A stretch of DNA of 64,000 bases. Source: Paenibacillus phyllosphaerae. Lineage in GTDB: Bacteria > Bacillota > Bacilli > Paenibacillales > Paenibacillaceae. Below are positions 44,886-53,449 of the stretch, piece by piece (position 1 is the first letter of the stretch; each line of letters opens with the position of its first letter). The notes beneath the pieces are model-generated. The model saw only the letters and a program-made list of their open reading frames with translations. It did no database searches and was not told the origin of the DNA. The stretch covers positions 62,001 to 126,000 of the forward strand of contig NZ_JACHXK010000004.1 of NCBI RefSeq assembly GCF_014192105.1. The letters are read 5' to 3'. The translations under genes and the position numbers were made by a program.

Positions 44886-45848
44886 TTAATAGACCCCTTC
44901 CTCGCCGAACTTCTTGGCCAGCTTATTGGCGATGATGACCAGAATCAGCCCGACGATGGATTTGAACAGGCCGACCGCCGTACTGTAGCCGAATTGCCCG
45001 TTCTGGATGCCGTTACGGTAGACATACGTTTCGAACACGTCCGCTACATCGGTCACGGCCCCGTTCATCATGAGGAAAATTTGCTCGAAGCCGACATCCA
45101 TGATGTGCCCCAGGCGCAAGATCAGGAGCACGATGATGACATTGCGGATCGCCGGAAGCGTAATATGCCAGGTTTGACGAAGCCGGCTCGCGCCGTCGAT
45201 CTTGGCCGCCTCGTACAGCTGCGTATCGACTGATGTAATGGCCGCCAGAATGATGATCGTTCCCCATCCCGTCTCCTTCCAGATGTTCTGGATGGTCAGC
45301 AGCGCCCAGAAGGTGTCCTTGTTGGTCAGAAAATCGTAGCTGGCAAAGCCCGCCCACTGCAGCATCATGTTGATGATGCCGGACGACTGCGATAGGAGCA
45401 GGAACGAGATGCCCACAATGATGACCCAGGACAGGAAGTGGGGCAGATAAACAATCGATTGAATCGTCCGCTTGAAGGCATGATGAGTCACTTCGTTGAG
45501 CAGCAAGGATAGTAGGATCGGCAACGGAAAGAAGAAGAGTAAATTCAAGAAGCTAATCATCATCGTGTTACGGAACAAAATGATAAAGTCGGGATTCGAA
45601 AAAAAGCGGATAAAGTGCTCGAAGCCCACCCATTTGCTGTGAAGGATGCCTAGATAGGGGGAATAATCCTGGAAGGCGATCACCACTCCCCACATCGGCA
45701 CATACTTGAACACAAGGAAGTACAGGATACCCGGCAAAGCCAGCAAATAGAGGTATCGGTCGCGCCTTATATCCGGCCAGAGCCCGCGGCTTCGGGCTTT
45801 TTCTTGCGTGCGGGACTTCCTGCCGAGCTTAGCGATATTGGAGTTCAC
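44886..45848 (-). CDS. ABC sugar permease, LplB type
   Basis: A 320-residue permease with a basic cytoplasmic N-terminus of about 35 residues, six helices, the LplB mark KYVPMWGVVIAFQDYSPYLG and coupling loop TQLYEAAKIDGASRLRQTWHITLP. It follows the isomerase gene by six bases, so it is part of the same transcript. Confidence 0.93.
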   Translation of the reverse strand: MNSNIAKLGRKSRTQEKARSRGLWPDIRRDRYLYLLALPGILYFLVFKYVPMWGVVIAFQDYSPYLGILHSKWVGFEHFIRFFSNPDFIILFRNTMMISFLNLLFFFPLPILLSLLLNEVTHHAFKRTIQSIVYLPHFLSWVIIVGISFLLLSQSSGIINMMLQWAGFASYDFLTNKDTFWALLTIQNIWKETGWGTIIILAAITSVDTQLYEAAKIDGASRLRQTWHITLPAIRNVIIVLLILRLGHIMDVGFEQIFLMMNGAVTDVADVFETYVYRNGIQNGQFGYSTAVGLFKSIVGLILVIIANKLAKKFGEEGVY

Positions 45849-45854
45849 GGACGA

Positions 45855-46634
45855 TCACCTCCGGCTGGCTTTATCCTGCGCCTCTTGGATGCCTTGCCGC
45901 ATATATTCGAGACATTGACGCATTCCCTCTTGGATGCCTCCGCCGCTTTCTTCGTCAGCCGACACCCAGCCCTCATATCGGATCGCGTGGATCGCGCGGA
46001 AAATCGGCTTGAAGTCGATGTCTCCTTCTCCCAACACCCGCCAGTCGCCATCCGCAAAATCCTTCATATGGAAGTTGTCGATGAACGGTGCGAAGCTGGT
46101 AATGATCTCAGCCACGTCCGTGATCCCCGATTTCACCAAATGCGCCGTGTCGACCGTTAGGCCAACAGTCCCTTCCTGAATTTGATCGAAAAAGACATCG
46201 AAGTCCTCGCGGTACATTACCGGTTGGTCGTAATGGTGGTGCAGCGATAGCTGAATCCCTCGCTGTTGCGTCTCCTTGCCGAGCTCTGACAACTGACGGG
46301 CGAATCGGCGGATATCGTCGGCCGTTACCTGCTTTCGGGAGAGACCGTGACAGAATACGATGCGTTCGATGCCGACGCTTGCGCCGAAATCAAGCAGCGG
46401 GGCCAGGCGCGAGCGAACCTCATCATCAACGGCTCCGCCTGCAATCAAGGCCGAAGCCGCACCGGGCAACGCCCCCCATTCCTCCAGGAAGCGTGCCGGC
46501 TCATCGATATAGGAGGCGTACTGGCCATGCTTTAGTTGAAGGCCCGCATATCCGGCGGAACGGTACCCTCTGAATAGAAGGTCCCGTTCCTCATCCGATT
46601 GCGTCGGCCGAGAGAATGCAAATTTGACGTTCAT
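45855..46634 (-). CDS. Sugar phosphate isomerase/epimerase-like TIM barrel
   Basis: A 259-residue protein of the xylose-isomerase-like TIM-barrel group (AP endonuclease 2 fold, IolE/IolI/tagatose epimerase relatives). Metal-site residues are recognisable in ERIVFCHGL, LSLHHHYDQPVMYREDF, GLTVDTAHLVKSG and NFHMKDF. Members isomerise or epimerise keto- or inosose-type sugars, or act as hydratases. Its start overlaps the stop of the upstream dehydrogenase gene by four bases (ATGA), so translation is coupled; the two enzymes very likely act in succession. Confidence 0.88.
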   Translation of the reverse strand: MNVKFAFSRPTQSDEERDLLFRGYRSAGYAGLQLKHGQYASYIDEPARFLEEWGALPGAASALIAGGAVDDEVRSRLAPLLDFGASVGIERIVFCHGLSRKQVTADDIRRFARQLSELGKETQQRGIQLSLHHHYDQPVMYREDFDVFFDQIQEGTVGLTVDTAHLVKSGITDVAEIITSFAPFIDNFHMKDFADGDWRVLGEGDIDFKPIFRAIHAIRYEGWVSADEESGGGIQEGMRQCLEYMRQGIQEAQDKASRR

Positions 46635-47626
46635 ACCAGTACTCCTTGATTCAGTAGAATGGGACGCTGCTCAATAGCGGAACGGTAGGCTGCATCCAGC
46701 ATTGCCACTGTCTTCAGATTATCTTGGGCGCTATTCGGAGCTTCGCCTCCGGTTTCTAGCGATGACAACAGTTGATTCAAGCCTTCGAACGTAGCCGTTT
46801 CGCGGGAGACATCGTTATCCCATGTTTGGATTGGCGTCCTGGAGCCATTCCGGTACAGCTCCACGCTGTTATGCGTGCAATACAGGGTGCCCGTCTCGCC
46901 GATGACGATCATCTCCGTTCTCGGGAATGGAGACGAGAAACTTTGAACATATGTAGCGATCGCGCCGTTCTCGAAGGCAACCTGAACCGTTGCGTCCGTC
47001 TCGCCCGCGCATTCGATCGCCGAGGAGGAGCGCATCAAACTGCTGACGGAAACGGCCTCCGAACCCAGAATCTGACGGAAACCGTCAAACCAATGGATGC
47101 CCATAACGGACAAGGCATGGCGCTCGCACTGGAGACGCCAGCCGGTGTCTTGGCGGAAGAACATATTGTTGAACACGATCGACGTTACCTTGCCGATGGT
47201 ATCCTGGGACACAATATCCTTCACGACGTCGAAGGTGAAATGCCGGCGGAAGTTCTGATTGACCGAGATTGGCACCCCAAGCATCGCGGCTTTGTTCGTA
47301 ACCTCTATAGCATCGATCAACGTATCGGAGAATGGCTTCTCGACGAAGAGCGGGAGGCCTGCCTCCAGCAAAGGGAACACGACCTGCTTGCGGATCGAGG
47401 TCGGGGTACAGACGATCGCAACGTCGATGCCGCTGTTCTGTATAAAGTCATCCAGAGCGGTAAATTGATGCGGAATGCCGTATTGCTCCGCTTTGCGGGT
47501 AAGAATCTCAACATTCGGGTCGCATATGGCAACGACCTCGATCCGGTCCTTCTGGTTTTTATAGCCCTCCAGATGAAGCTCCGTAACGCCGCCCGCACCG
47601 ACAAGACCCACTTTATACGTTTTCAT
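46631..47626 (-). CDS. Gfo/Idh/MocA-family oxidoreductase
   Basis: A 331-residue NAD(P)-dependent dehydrogenase. The Rossmann fold is N-terminal (KVGLVGAGGVTELHLEGY), with AICDPN at the cofactor strand, CTPTSIR and the catalytic-type Lys in FVEKPFSD. The C-terminal alpha/beta domain begins near residue 125. Family members oxidise or reduce sugars, inositols or their derivatives. It is the second gene of the operon, 34 bp after the UPF0261 gene. Confidence 0.9.
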   Translation of the reverse strand: MKTYKVGLVGAGGVTELHLEGYKNQKDRIEVVAICDPNVEILTRKAEQYGIPHQFTALDDFIQNSGIDVAIVCTPTSIRKQVVFPLLEAGLPLFVEKPFSDTLIDAIEVTNKAAMLGVPISVNQNFRRHFTFDVVKDIVSQDTIGKVTSIVFNNMFFRQDTGWRLQCERHALSVMGIHWFDGFRQILGSEAVSVSSLMRSSSAIECAGETDATVQVAFENGAIATYVQSFSSPFPRTEMIVIGETGTLYCTHNSVELYRNGSRTPIQTWDNDVSRETATFEGLNQLLSSLETGGEAPNSAQDNLKTVAMLDAAYRSAIEQRPILLNQGVLV

Positions 47627-47660
47627 TTACCGTTCTCCTCCTTTAAATGAATGAGCGTTA

Positions 47661-48893
47661 TTAGGCCTGTTGCTCCGCTTGCGGACGATCGGCGAGCATT
47701 TCCTTCAGCAGGTCAGCTGCTCGGTCCGCAAACGCTGGATCATTGATATTGACATCCATTTCATAAACGGGAATATTGTCCTTCACATGTTGCCGGATCG
47801 CATCGAAGCAGGCTTGGTCAGCGGCCGGATCCCAGAATGGCTGTCCGGGGCTGTCGAGGATCGATACGCCCCTCATTGGAAGCAGGAAGGCAACCGGACC
47901 TGAACTGGCGTTGGCTTTCTCGGCGAGAATTCGTCCGATCTGCGCATTCTCTTCCGGCGTCGTTCGCATGAGCGTAATATTCGGATTCCACTCAACCAGA
48001 TTCCGACCCGCGTACTTGGCAGGTACAGTGGCCCTGGCATGGAAATTCACCATATCCACGCAACCAGGAGCGATGACCTGGGGAATGCCTCGCTTAGCCG
48101 CTGCATCTCCCCTATCGCTACCTGCCGCAAACACACCGCCCGCGATTTCATCGGCCCACTCCGTCGTCGTTATGTCTAGGATGCCGCCGAGTAAGCCGGC
48201 ATCAGCCAGACTTTCCATCGTCTGCCCGCCGATGCCCGTGCAGTGAAAGACCAACACTTCCAGATTCTCGGCCTCCAGTTGCGCCTTGGCCCGTTCGACG
48301 CAAGTAGTCGTATTGCCGAACATGCTTGCGGCAATCAGCTTCCGATCGCTTCCGGACATGATTTCGGATTCCGTCATGCCGCAAATCGCACCGGATGCCC
48401 GCGTAAAGATGGCTCTGCTGATTCGGTTAATGCCGGACACATCAACCACGGCGGGCAGCATGACGATATCCTTCGTCCCTACATAGTCCCTCGTATTGCC
48501 GGCTGCAACCGTGGAGACGATCAGCTTCGGGAACCCAATCGGGAGCGCCCGCATAGCGCTGCTCGCTACCGCGGTCCCTGCGGTTCCGCCCATGCCGATT
48601 AGGCCATGGATGGCGCCAGACGAAGCAGCCTGCGCGACGACTTTGGCAGCGCCTGCAGCCATGATCCCCATTGCCTTCCCTCGATCGTTGAGAGCGACTA
48701 ATTCCTCTAGCGATATTCCTCCCTCAGCAGCGATTCGTTCACGTGGAATATCTGGATGCAAGCCCGGTTCACCGATAACACCCGTATCGAACACATACAC
48801 TCCGAACCCCCGGCGCTCAATCTCGTTCTTCAGAAAGGCAAATTCAGTTCCCTTGGTATCCATTGCGCCGATCATGCCGATGATTCGCTTCAC
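47661..48893 (-). CDS. Tm-1-like ATP-binding (UPF0261) protein
   Basis: A 410-residue UPF0261 protein. Hallmarks: RIIGMIGAMDTKGTEFAFLK at the start, GLIGMGGTAGTAVASSAM, IVSTVAAGNTRDYVG, FHCTGIGGQTMESLADAG, and the C-terminal LPMRGVSILDSPGQPFWDP. In tomato Tm-1 this domain forms the N-terminal half and binds ATP; bacterial members have no settled reaction. GTG at 48893 lies six bases after AAAGGAGGGG and matches the conserved N-terminus, so I reject the longer frame to 48911. It heads the nine-gene operon. The TIM-barrel half of Tm-1 is encoded near the other end of the operon (41096-41923). Confidence 0.92.
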   Translation of the reverse strand: MKRIIGMIGAMDTKGTEFAFLKNEIERRGFGVYVFDTGVIGEPGLHPDIPRERIAAEGGISLEELVALNDRGKAMGIMAAGAAKVVAQAASSGAIHGLIGMGGTAGTAVASSAMRALPIGFPKLIVSTVAAGNTRDYVGTKDIVMLPAVVDVSGINRISRAIFTRASGAICGMTESEIMSGSDRKLIAASMFGNTTTCVERAKAQLEAENLEVLVFHCTGIGGQTMESLADAGLLGGILDITTTEWADEIAGGVFAAGSDRGDAAAKRGIPQVIAPGCVDMVNFHARATVPAKYAGRNLVEWNPNITLMRTTPEENAQIGRILAEKANASSGPVAFLLPMRGVSILDSPGQPFWDPAADQACFDAIRQHVKDNIPVYEMDVNINDPAFADRAADLLKEMLADRPQAEQQA

Positions 48894-48968
48894 GCAACCC
48901 CTCCTTTGCAATGCCCTCCTTCAAATGCGATCAACTCGATGTAATTCCGGTTTACTCGATTAACATTT

Positions 48969-49030
48969 CTTCAACCTAGTTGAATTGAGATCATCATACA
49001 ACATGAAACCCCTATCCGCAAGCGCTTTCT
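48969..49030 (-). promoter_or_regulatory. Operon promoter with XRE operator and cre site
   Basis: On the minus strand: -35 TTGCGG (49021-49016), 17-bp spacer, -10 TATGAT (48998-48993), start expected near 48986. CTTCAACCTAGTTGAATT (48969-48986), a near-palindrome, covers the start. CGCAAGCGCTTTCT (49017-49030), a cre-like CcpA site, overlaps the -35. This suggests repression by the XRE-cupin protein and catabolite control. Confidence 0.75.
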
Positions 49031-49121
49031 TTTATCTTTTTTTATCTTTTGAAGATAGACTATTTTCGTGAATATCCGCCATTTTTCGCATAAATTATTG
49101 GTAACTTAATGAGCAGAAGCG

Positions 49122-49150
49122 TTGATAATTCAACTAGGTTGAAGTATATT
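49122..49150 (+). promoter_or_regulatory. XRE-cupin gene promoter with operator in the spacer
   Basis: -35 TTGATA (49122-49127), 17-bp spacer, -10 TATATT (49145-49150). The spacer is filled by the inverse copy (49127-49144) of the same 18-bp near-palindrome found at 48969-48986, consistent with autoregulation. Confidence 0.78.
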
Positions 49151-49188
49151 ATACATAAATACAAATCTTAGATTAGAAAGAGGTAACC

Positions 49189-49761
49189 ATGGACCTAGGA
49201 AGACGCATCCGTCTTATACGCAGAGAGCAGAAGAGGACTCAGGAGGAAATTGCCGAAGCATGCGGCTTCACCAAAAGCATGCTGTCTAAGATCGAGAGCG
49301 GCGGTGCCATGCCGGCCGTGTCGACCTTGATGAAAATCGCCAATGCTCTTGGGGTCAAGGTCTCCGACTTGCTTGAAGAGCAATCCAGCAACGACACGGT
49401 CATGGTTACAGCGGGGCAATACGAGGACGTTGAGAAATGGATTAAAACGAACAAAGGGTATTCGTTCTTTGCTTTTGCTTCCAATCGGCATAACAAGATC
49501 ATGCAGCCGTATATGTTTGTGGCACGACAAGGAGAAGTCAATGAACACACTTTCTCCCATGAAGGCGAAGAATTCATATATGTGTTATCCGGTAAGATGC
49601 AATATCGAGTAGGCGGAAAAGAATACGAGCTTAACGCAGGAGATAGCTTGTATTTTAATTCGCTCCAGGAACATACCGTTATCCCGATCTCGGAAGAAGT
49701 TCGCTATTTGGCCGTATTTACCGAGCATCAGTCCAAACAATCGGACGATAAAGATTCGTAA
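49189..49761 (+). CDS. XRE regulator with C-terminal cupin (operon regulator)
   Basis: A 190-residue regulator. Residues 1-62 are an XRE helix-turn-helix (RRIRLIRREQKRTQEEIAEACGFTKSMLSKIESGG), residues about 75-185 a cupin (EVNEHTFSHEGEEFIYVLSGKMQ, then YELNAGDSLYFNSLQEHTVIP) that should bind an effector. It is divergent from the nine-gene UPF0261 operon, and both promoters carry the same 18-bp operator, so it most likely controls the operon and itself. AAAGAGG lies seven bases before ATG; a terminator follows. Confidence 0.93.
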   Translation: MDLGRRIRLIRREQKRTQEEIAEACGFTKSMLSKIESGGAMPAVSTLMKIANALGVKVSDLLEEQSSNDTVMVTAGQYEDVEKWIKTNKGYSFFAFASNRHNKIMQPYMFVARQGEVNEHTFSHEGEEFIYVLSGKMQYRVGGKEYELNAGDSLYFNSLQEHTVIPISEEVRYLAVFTEHQSKQSDDKDS

Positions 49762-49782
49762 TTAGCTTGTCCGATAATTGAA

Positions 49783-49819
49783 CGAGGCGACCGATATTGT
49801 CGGCAGCCTCGCTTTTGTT
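49783..49819 (+). terminator. Rho-independent terminator of the XRE-cupin gene
   Basis: CGAGGC..CCGA and TCGG..GCCTCG form a two-part stem (49783-49811) followed by CTTTTGTTT. Confidence 0.8.
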
Positions 49820-49830
49820 TGTATTTTCAG

Positions 49831-50763
49831 CTAACCTTCTTCGTTAGAGGCCGATAGATCGATCTCCGTAATGAGATCTTCCAACTCATTTGACATGAAC
49901 CTCTCCATCGCTTCGGAAGCGAGCATCTGCCTGATTGCTGCCTTGTGATCTTCAGTCAACTTCTCGAACGAAATCTCTTCGCGCTGCTCGACCTGGATGA
50001 CATGGTAGCCATATGGCGTCTTCACTGGAACGCCGATCTCACCGACCGCCTGCTCGTTGACGGCATGCTTGAACTCCGTTATGAAGCCGCCCGCAGTTTG
50101 CCATTCATAGAGACCTCCATTGTCACTGGAACCGGGATCGTCGGAATAGGCTTTCGCAAGCACATGCCAATCGCCGCCTGCCTCCAGCTTCGTCTTCACT
50201 TCCTGAATACGATGAAGTGCTGCTTCCTCGGTACGAAGCACTTCTCCTGCCGACATGTCCGTTGTACCGACAAGGATATGGCGCAGCGTGACGATGTAGT
50301 AATCCATCCTGGTCTCTTCGAAAATCGCCATTACCGCATCATCCGTAATTTTGTTGACTTCAGCATCGCCAACCGCGGTAATTAGACGGAAGAAGTACTT
50401 AATATCCGAATCGGATAGCCCCGCTTCCTCCATCCGCTTATTCAGCGCGGTGTCCACCTCAGCCGCCTGCTTCACATACGCATAGAACGTGTCCACTTGC
50501 GTATCCAATATCTTCTTCGCCTCATCCGACATCTCGCCTAAGCGGGAAGCTAACACCTTGTGGCCGATGTATGGCTTGAGAACCGTCTTTTGGTAGGGGG
50601 AATATTGTTCGACATTCATGTATTCCTGGTTCATCAGACTCATAAAACCGATATATTTGGAGAACTCCTCCTCTGTTACGGTTCCGCCTCTGTAGACAGC
50701 AATGATTTTACCGCTCCCAGCATGGGGCATAGGCCCGGTCACATTTTCCCCATCGCTCTGCAA
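49831..50763 (-). CDS. Parvulin-type peptidyl-prolyl isomerase lacking a signal peptide
   Basis: About 310 residues resembling the PrsA/SurA foldases. Residues about 25-150 form the helical chaperone-like part (IIAVYRGGTVTEEEFSKYI), and the parvulin domain is at about 160-260 (LRHILVG, then YSDDPGSSDNGGLYEW and TPYGYHVIQVEQRE). Family members are exported lipoproteins that fold secreted proteins, but the visible N-terminus (SDGENVTGPMPHAGSGK) has no hydrophobic segment and no lipobox. I prefer TTG at 50763, eight bases after AGGGGGA, over ATG 50781. An in-frame stop just upstream excludes a longer start, so either the export signal has been lost or it works in the cytoplasm. Confidence 0.82.
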   Translation of the reverse strand: MQSDGENVTGPMPHAGSGKIIAVYRGGTVTEEEFSKYIGFMSLMNQEYMNVEQYSPYQKTVLKPYIGHKVLASRLGEMSDEAKKILDTQVDTFYAYVKQAAEVDTALNKRMEEAGLSDSDIKYFFRLITAVGDAEVNKITDDAVMAIFEETRMDYYIVTLRHILVGTTDMSAGEVLRTEEAALHRIQEVKTKLEAGGDWHVLAKAYSDDPGSSDNGGLYEWQTAGGFITEFKHAVNEQAVGEIGVPVKTPYGYHVIQVEQREEISFEKLTEDHKAAIRQMLASEAMERFMSNELEDLITEIDLSASNEEG

Positions 50764-50795
50764 GATCTTAGTCCCCCTCATTCAGCTAGATTCCA

Positions 50796-51734
50796 TTAAC
50801 TATCCTCGAATCCCCAAGTGCCCGCAGTTCTTCGCATCGTCTTCATATCTTGCAGCGGAGGCAGACCGAAGAGCCTTCGGTATTCCCGATTGAATTGCGA
50901 TGGACTTTCATAGCCGACAGCTAGTGCCGCGGTCGTTACGCCCATCGGGCCGCTCAACAGCAGGCGCCGCGCTTCCTGAAGACGAAGCTGTTTCTGATAC
51001 TGCAAAGGCCCCATCGTCGTGATCGCCTTGAATTTGTGATGCAGTCCGGAGGTGCTCATGTTGCAGGACTTAGCGAGCTCTTCGACGGTGAACGCACGCG
51101 CGTAGTTTTCTTTGATCCATTGGATCGCCTTGCCGATTCCGTCCGATTGTTGATCGAATAGCGCCTTTTGGAAAAACAAGTGCCCGAATTCGCCCGACAG
51201 CAAGTTGAAAATCATTTCCTTCTTCATCAACTCGGATAAAAATCGCACATCCTCAGGCTTATCGATGAGCTTTAATAATCGAACAAAGATATCCAGTAGT
51301 TCGCCATCCGATTTGCCGATGAACGCACCGGCACTCAGACCTTTCTCTCTCGAAGCCGGATTGATGCCTGCCTCCATAACCACAGACGCGATTTCTTCCG
51401 TCGTAAAATCGATGCGCAGCCCCAGATAAGGCGATTGCTCCATAGCTCCGGTGACTTGGGCGGAAGCCGGCATATCGATCAGCGAGGCCAAATAATCCCC
51501 CGCACCATAGTCAAATATCTCTTGGCCCAGGTAGAGTCTCTTCGTCCCTTGAAGAATCAGACAAAAAGACGGAGTCAGCACGCCGGGGCTTCGCACCGTA
51601 TCTCGACGGTGCCGAATAACGGAAAGAAACGGAACTCTGGTCGATGTCCGTCCATCCGTCAGGGGAATCCGTTCCGTCATGGCTACGAGTTTCTCCAGAT
51701 CTATCCTGTGATGAGGCGTATTGGCTCCAGTCAT
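50796..51734 (-). CDS. AraC-family regulator (AraC_N type), next to an MFS exporter
   Basis: A 312-residue regulator with an N-terminal AraC_N domain (VPFLSVIRHRRDTVRSPGVLTPSFCLILQGTKRLYLGQ split, with GAGDYLASLIDMPASAQV) and a C-terminal double helix-turn-helix (TVEELAKSCNMSTSGLHHKFKAI and TTAALAVGYESPSQFNREYRRLF). ATG at 51734 has AAGGGAGCGG upstream; ATG 51767 lacks a site. It is divergent from the MFS exporter gene and probably controls it. Confidence 0.88.
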   Translation of the reverse strand: MTGANTPHHRIDLEKLVAMTERIPLTDGRTSTRVPFLSVIRHRRDTVRSPGVLTPSFCLILQGTKRLYLGQEIFDYGAGDYLASLIDMPASAQVTGAMEQSPYLGLRIDFTTEEIASVVMEAGINPASREKGLSAGAFIGKSDGELLDIFVRLLKLIDKPEDVRFLSELMKKEMIFNLLSGEFGHLFFQKALFDQQSDGIGKAIQWIKENYARAFTVEELAKSCNMSTSGLHHKFKAITTMGPLQYQKQLRLQEARRLLLSGPMGVTTAALAVGYESPSQFNREYRRLFGLPPLQDMKTMRRTAGTWGFEDS

Positions 51735-51958
51735 TGCGCAGTCACCGCTCCCTTGATCCTCATTCATCTCACCATTCCAATCCTTAACGAAATTATATTA
51801 ACTTTGGATCGGATTGCAAAGTACCGGATAAGACAAATTTGAACATCCTTGCAGTTTTAGGCAATATTCATGCAGGAACGGTCTACTTCCTCCCATGGAT
51901 TCCATTCATAATACGTCTTAAGGAACAGAATCTTGGTTACCAAGGAAGGAATGTGACT

Positions 51959-53365
51959 ATGCATCAATCAAAGTGGATTTTGCTCACCATTATCATCGCC
52001 TGTCAGTTGATCGTCGTACTCGACGCGTCGATTATGGTAACGGCTGTGCCTGAAATCGGCCGTACCCTTCATATGTCGACTACCAGCTTAACCTGGGTCC
52101 ATAACAGCTATATTTTGGCATTTGGCGGTTTCTTGCTGCTCGGTGCCCGGGCAGGCGATCTGTGGGGGCGAAAAAGAATACTGAGCGCGGGCATTGGCTT
52201 GTTCTCGCTCACCTCGCTGCTGGCCGGATTGGCACCGACGGCCGAATTCCTGCTTGTGTCCCGTGCATGCCAAGGATTGGCGGCGGCAATGGCAACGCCT
52301 GCTGCGTTGGCACTGTTATCGGCGAACTTCGTTGAAGCCAAGGAGCGTACGAGAGCGATTGCGATGTACAGCGCGGTTTCGGCTGCGGGCGGAAGTATCG
52401 GTCTCATCCTTGGCGGATTTTTCACCGATTTTATTACATGGCGCGCCGGAATGTTCATCAATGTCCCCATTGGCATGGTGCTGCTGTACTTGGTTCAGAG
52501 ACATATAGAGAGGACGGATACAAGGACGGGACGGTTTGATCTAATGGGTGCGATAACATCCGTAACGGGCATGACTTCGCTGGTCTACGGCTTAGTCCAA
52601 GCAGCGGATAGTGGCTGGGCGAATCCTGCGTCATGGATTCCGCTTGCATCCGGCCTGCTGTTGTTAGGGCTTTTCGTTCTCATTGAAGCTCGAGCGGCCG
52701 AGCCGATCGTCCCGCTTCGATTATTCAAGAGCCGTCAGCGTTCCGGGGCTTATCTCGGCAGATTCCTCATCGTATGCGGGAATTTCTCGCTCTTCTTCTT
52801 CGTCCCGCAATACTTGCAGAACGTCCTCGGTTACAGCTCCTTCGAAGCAGGCTTGGCTTTCCTGCCATTCACGGGCGCCCAATTCGGGATGATGTACCTG
52901 ATTCAAGGCTTGGTGCACCGATTCGGTATGATCAAAGTGATGACCGCCGGTTTGCTGCTGGCCTCTCTCGGCACGCTTTGGCTGAGCAAAATCATACTCG
53001 CCCAAGAAGCATTCTTCCCGCATATGTTCATCCTGCTCTCGATTATGGGGGTTGGTTCCGGCATGGTCTTCCAGCCGCTTACCGCGCTTGGGCTCGCCGA
53101 TGTGGAGGCTCGCGATGCCGGCGCAGCTTCGGGTCTGATTAATGTCGCGCATCAAAGCGGCTCCTCGTTCGGTCTAGCTGCTCTCGTTACCGTATTCGAT
53201 GCGGGCGTCGGCTCGGATCAACCATCAACGTTGCAACTTGCACATGCCCTATCGAACTCCGTCCTGGGATCCGTCGCATTTATACTCGCTGCCCTTACCG
53301 TAACGCTTCTATGCTCGCTTCCTTCACGCCAACCCGCTCGTAAGCAAGCACTTACGGATTCTTGA
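51959..53365 (+). CDS. DHA2-type MFS drug exporter
   Basis: A 468-residue proton-driven exporter with about 14 helices, of the EmrB/QacA (DHA2) group: LDASIMVTAVPEIGRTLH in helix 1, ARAGDLWGRKRIL in the loop 2-3 motif A, and motif C-like GGSIGLILGGFFTDFITWRAGMFI in helices 5-6. Start ATG at 51959 has AAGGAAGG upstream. Likely controlled by the divergent AraC regulator. Substrate unknown; toxic organic compounds are typical. Confidence 0.92.
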   Translation: MHQSKWILLTIIIACQLIVVLDASIMVTAVPEIGRTLHMSTTSLTWVHNSYILAFGGFLLLGARAGDLWGRKRILSAGIGLFSLTSLLAGLAPTAEFLLVSRACQGLAAAMATPAALALLSANFVEAKERTRAIAMYSAVSAAGGSIGLILGGFFTDFITWRAGMFINVPIGMVLLYLVQRHIERTDTRTGRFDLMGAITSVTGMTSLVYGLVQAADSGWANPASWIPLASGLLLLGLFVLIEARAAEPIVPLRLFKSRQRSGAYLGRFLIVCGNFSLFFFVPQYLQNVLGYSSFEAGLAFLPFTGAQFGMMYLIQGLVHRFGMIKVMTAGLLLASLGTLWLSKIILAQEAFFPHMFILLSIMGVGSGMVFQPLTALGLADVEARDAGAASGLINVAHQSGSSFGLAALVTVFDAGVGSDQPSTLQLAHALSNSVLGSVAFILAALTVTLLCSLPSRQPARKQALTDS

Positions 53366-53408
53366 TACTAGCGGCGATCGAACTTTTGCATAAGCATAAG
53401 CGCAAGAA

Positions 53409-53445
53409 GAGCCGGACACATGATGTATCCGGCTCTCCTATTTTG
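53409..53445. terminator. Hairpin terminator between convergent MFS and DoxX genes
   Basis: GAGCCGGA (53409-53416) pairs with TCCGGCTC (53428-53435), then TCCTATTTT on the plus strand. It may serve both convergent genes. Confidence 0.7.
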
Positions 53446-53449
53446 CATA

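Noticed and set aside
9968-48893. Missing ATPase genes in all three complete importers, as a sign of broken transporters
   Set aside because: Importers of the LplB/YtcP type normally lack a local ATPase and use a shared MsmX-type protein encoded elsewhere, so this is expected.
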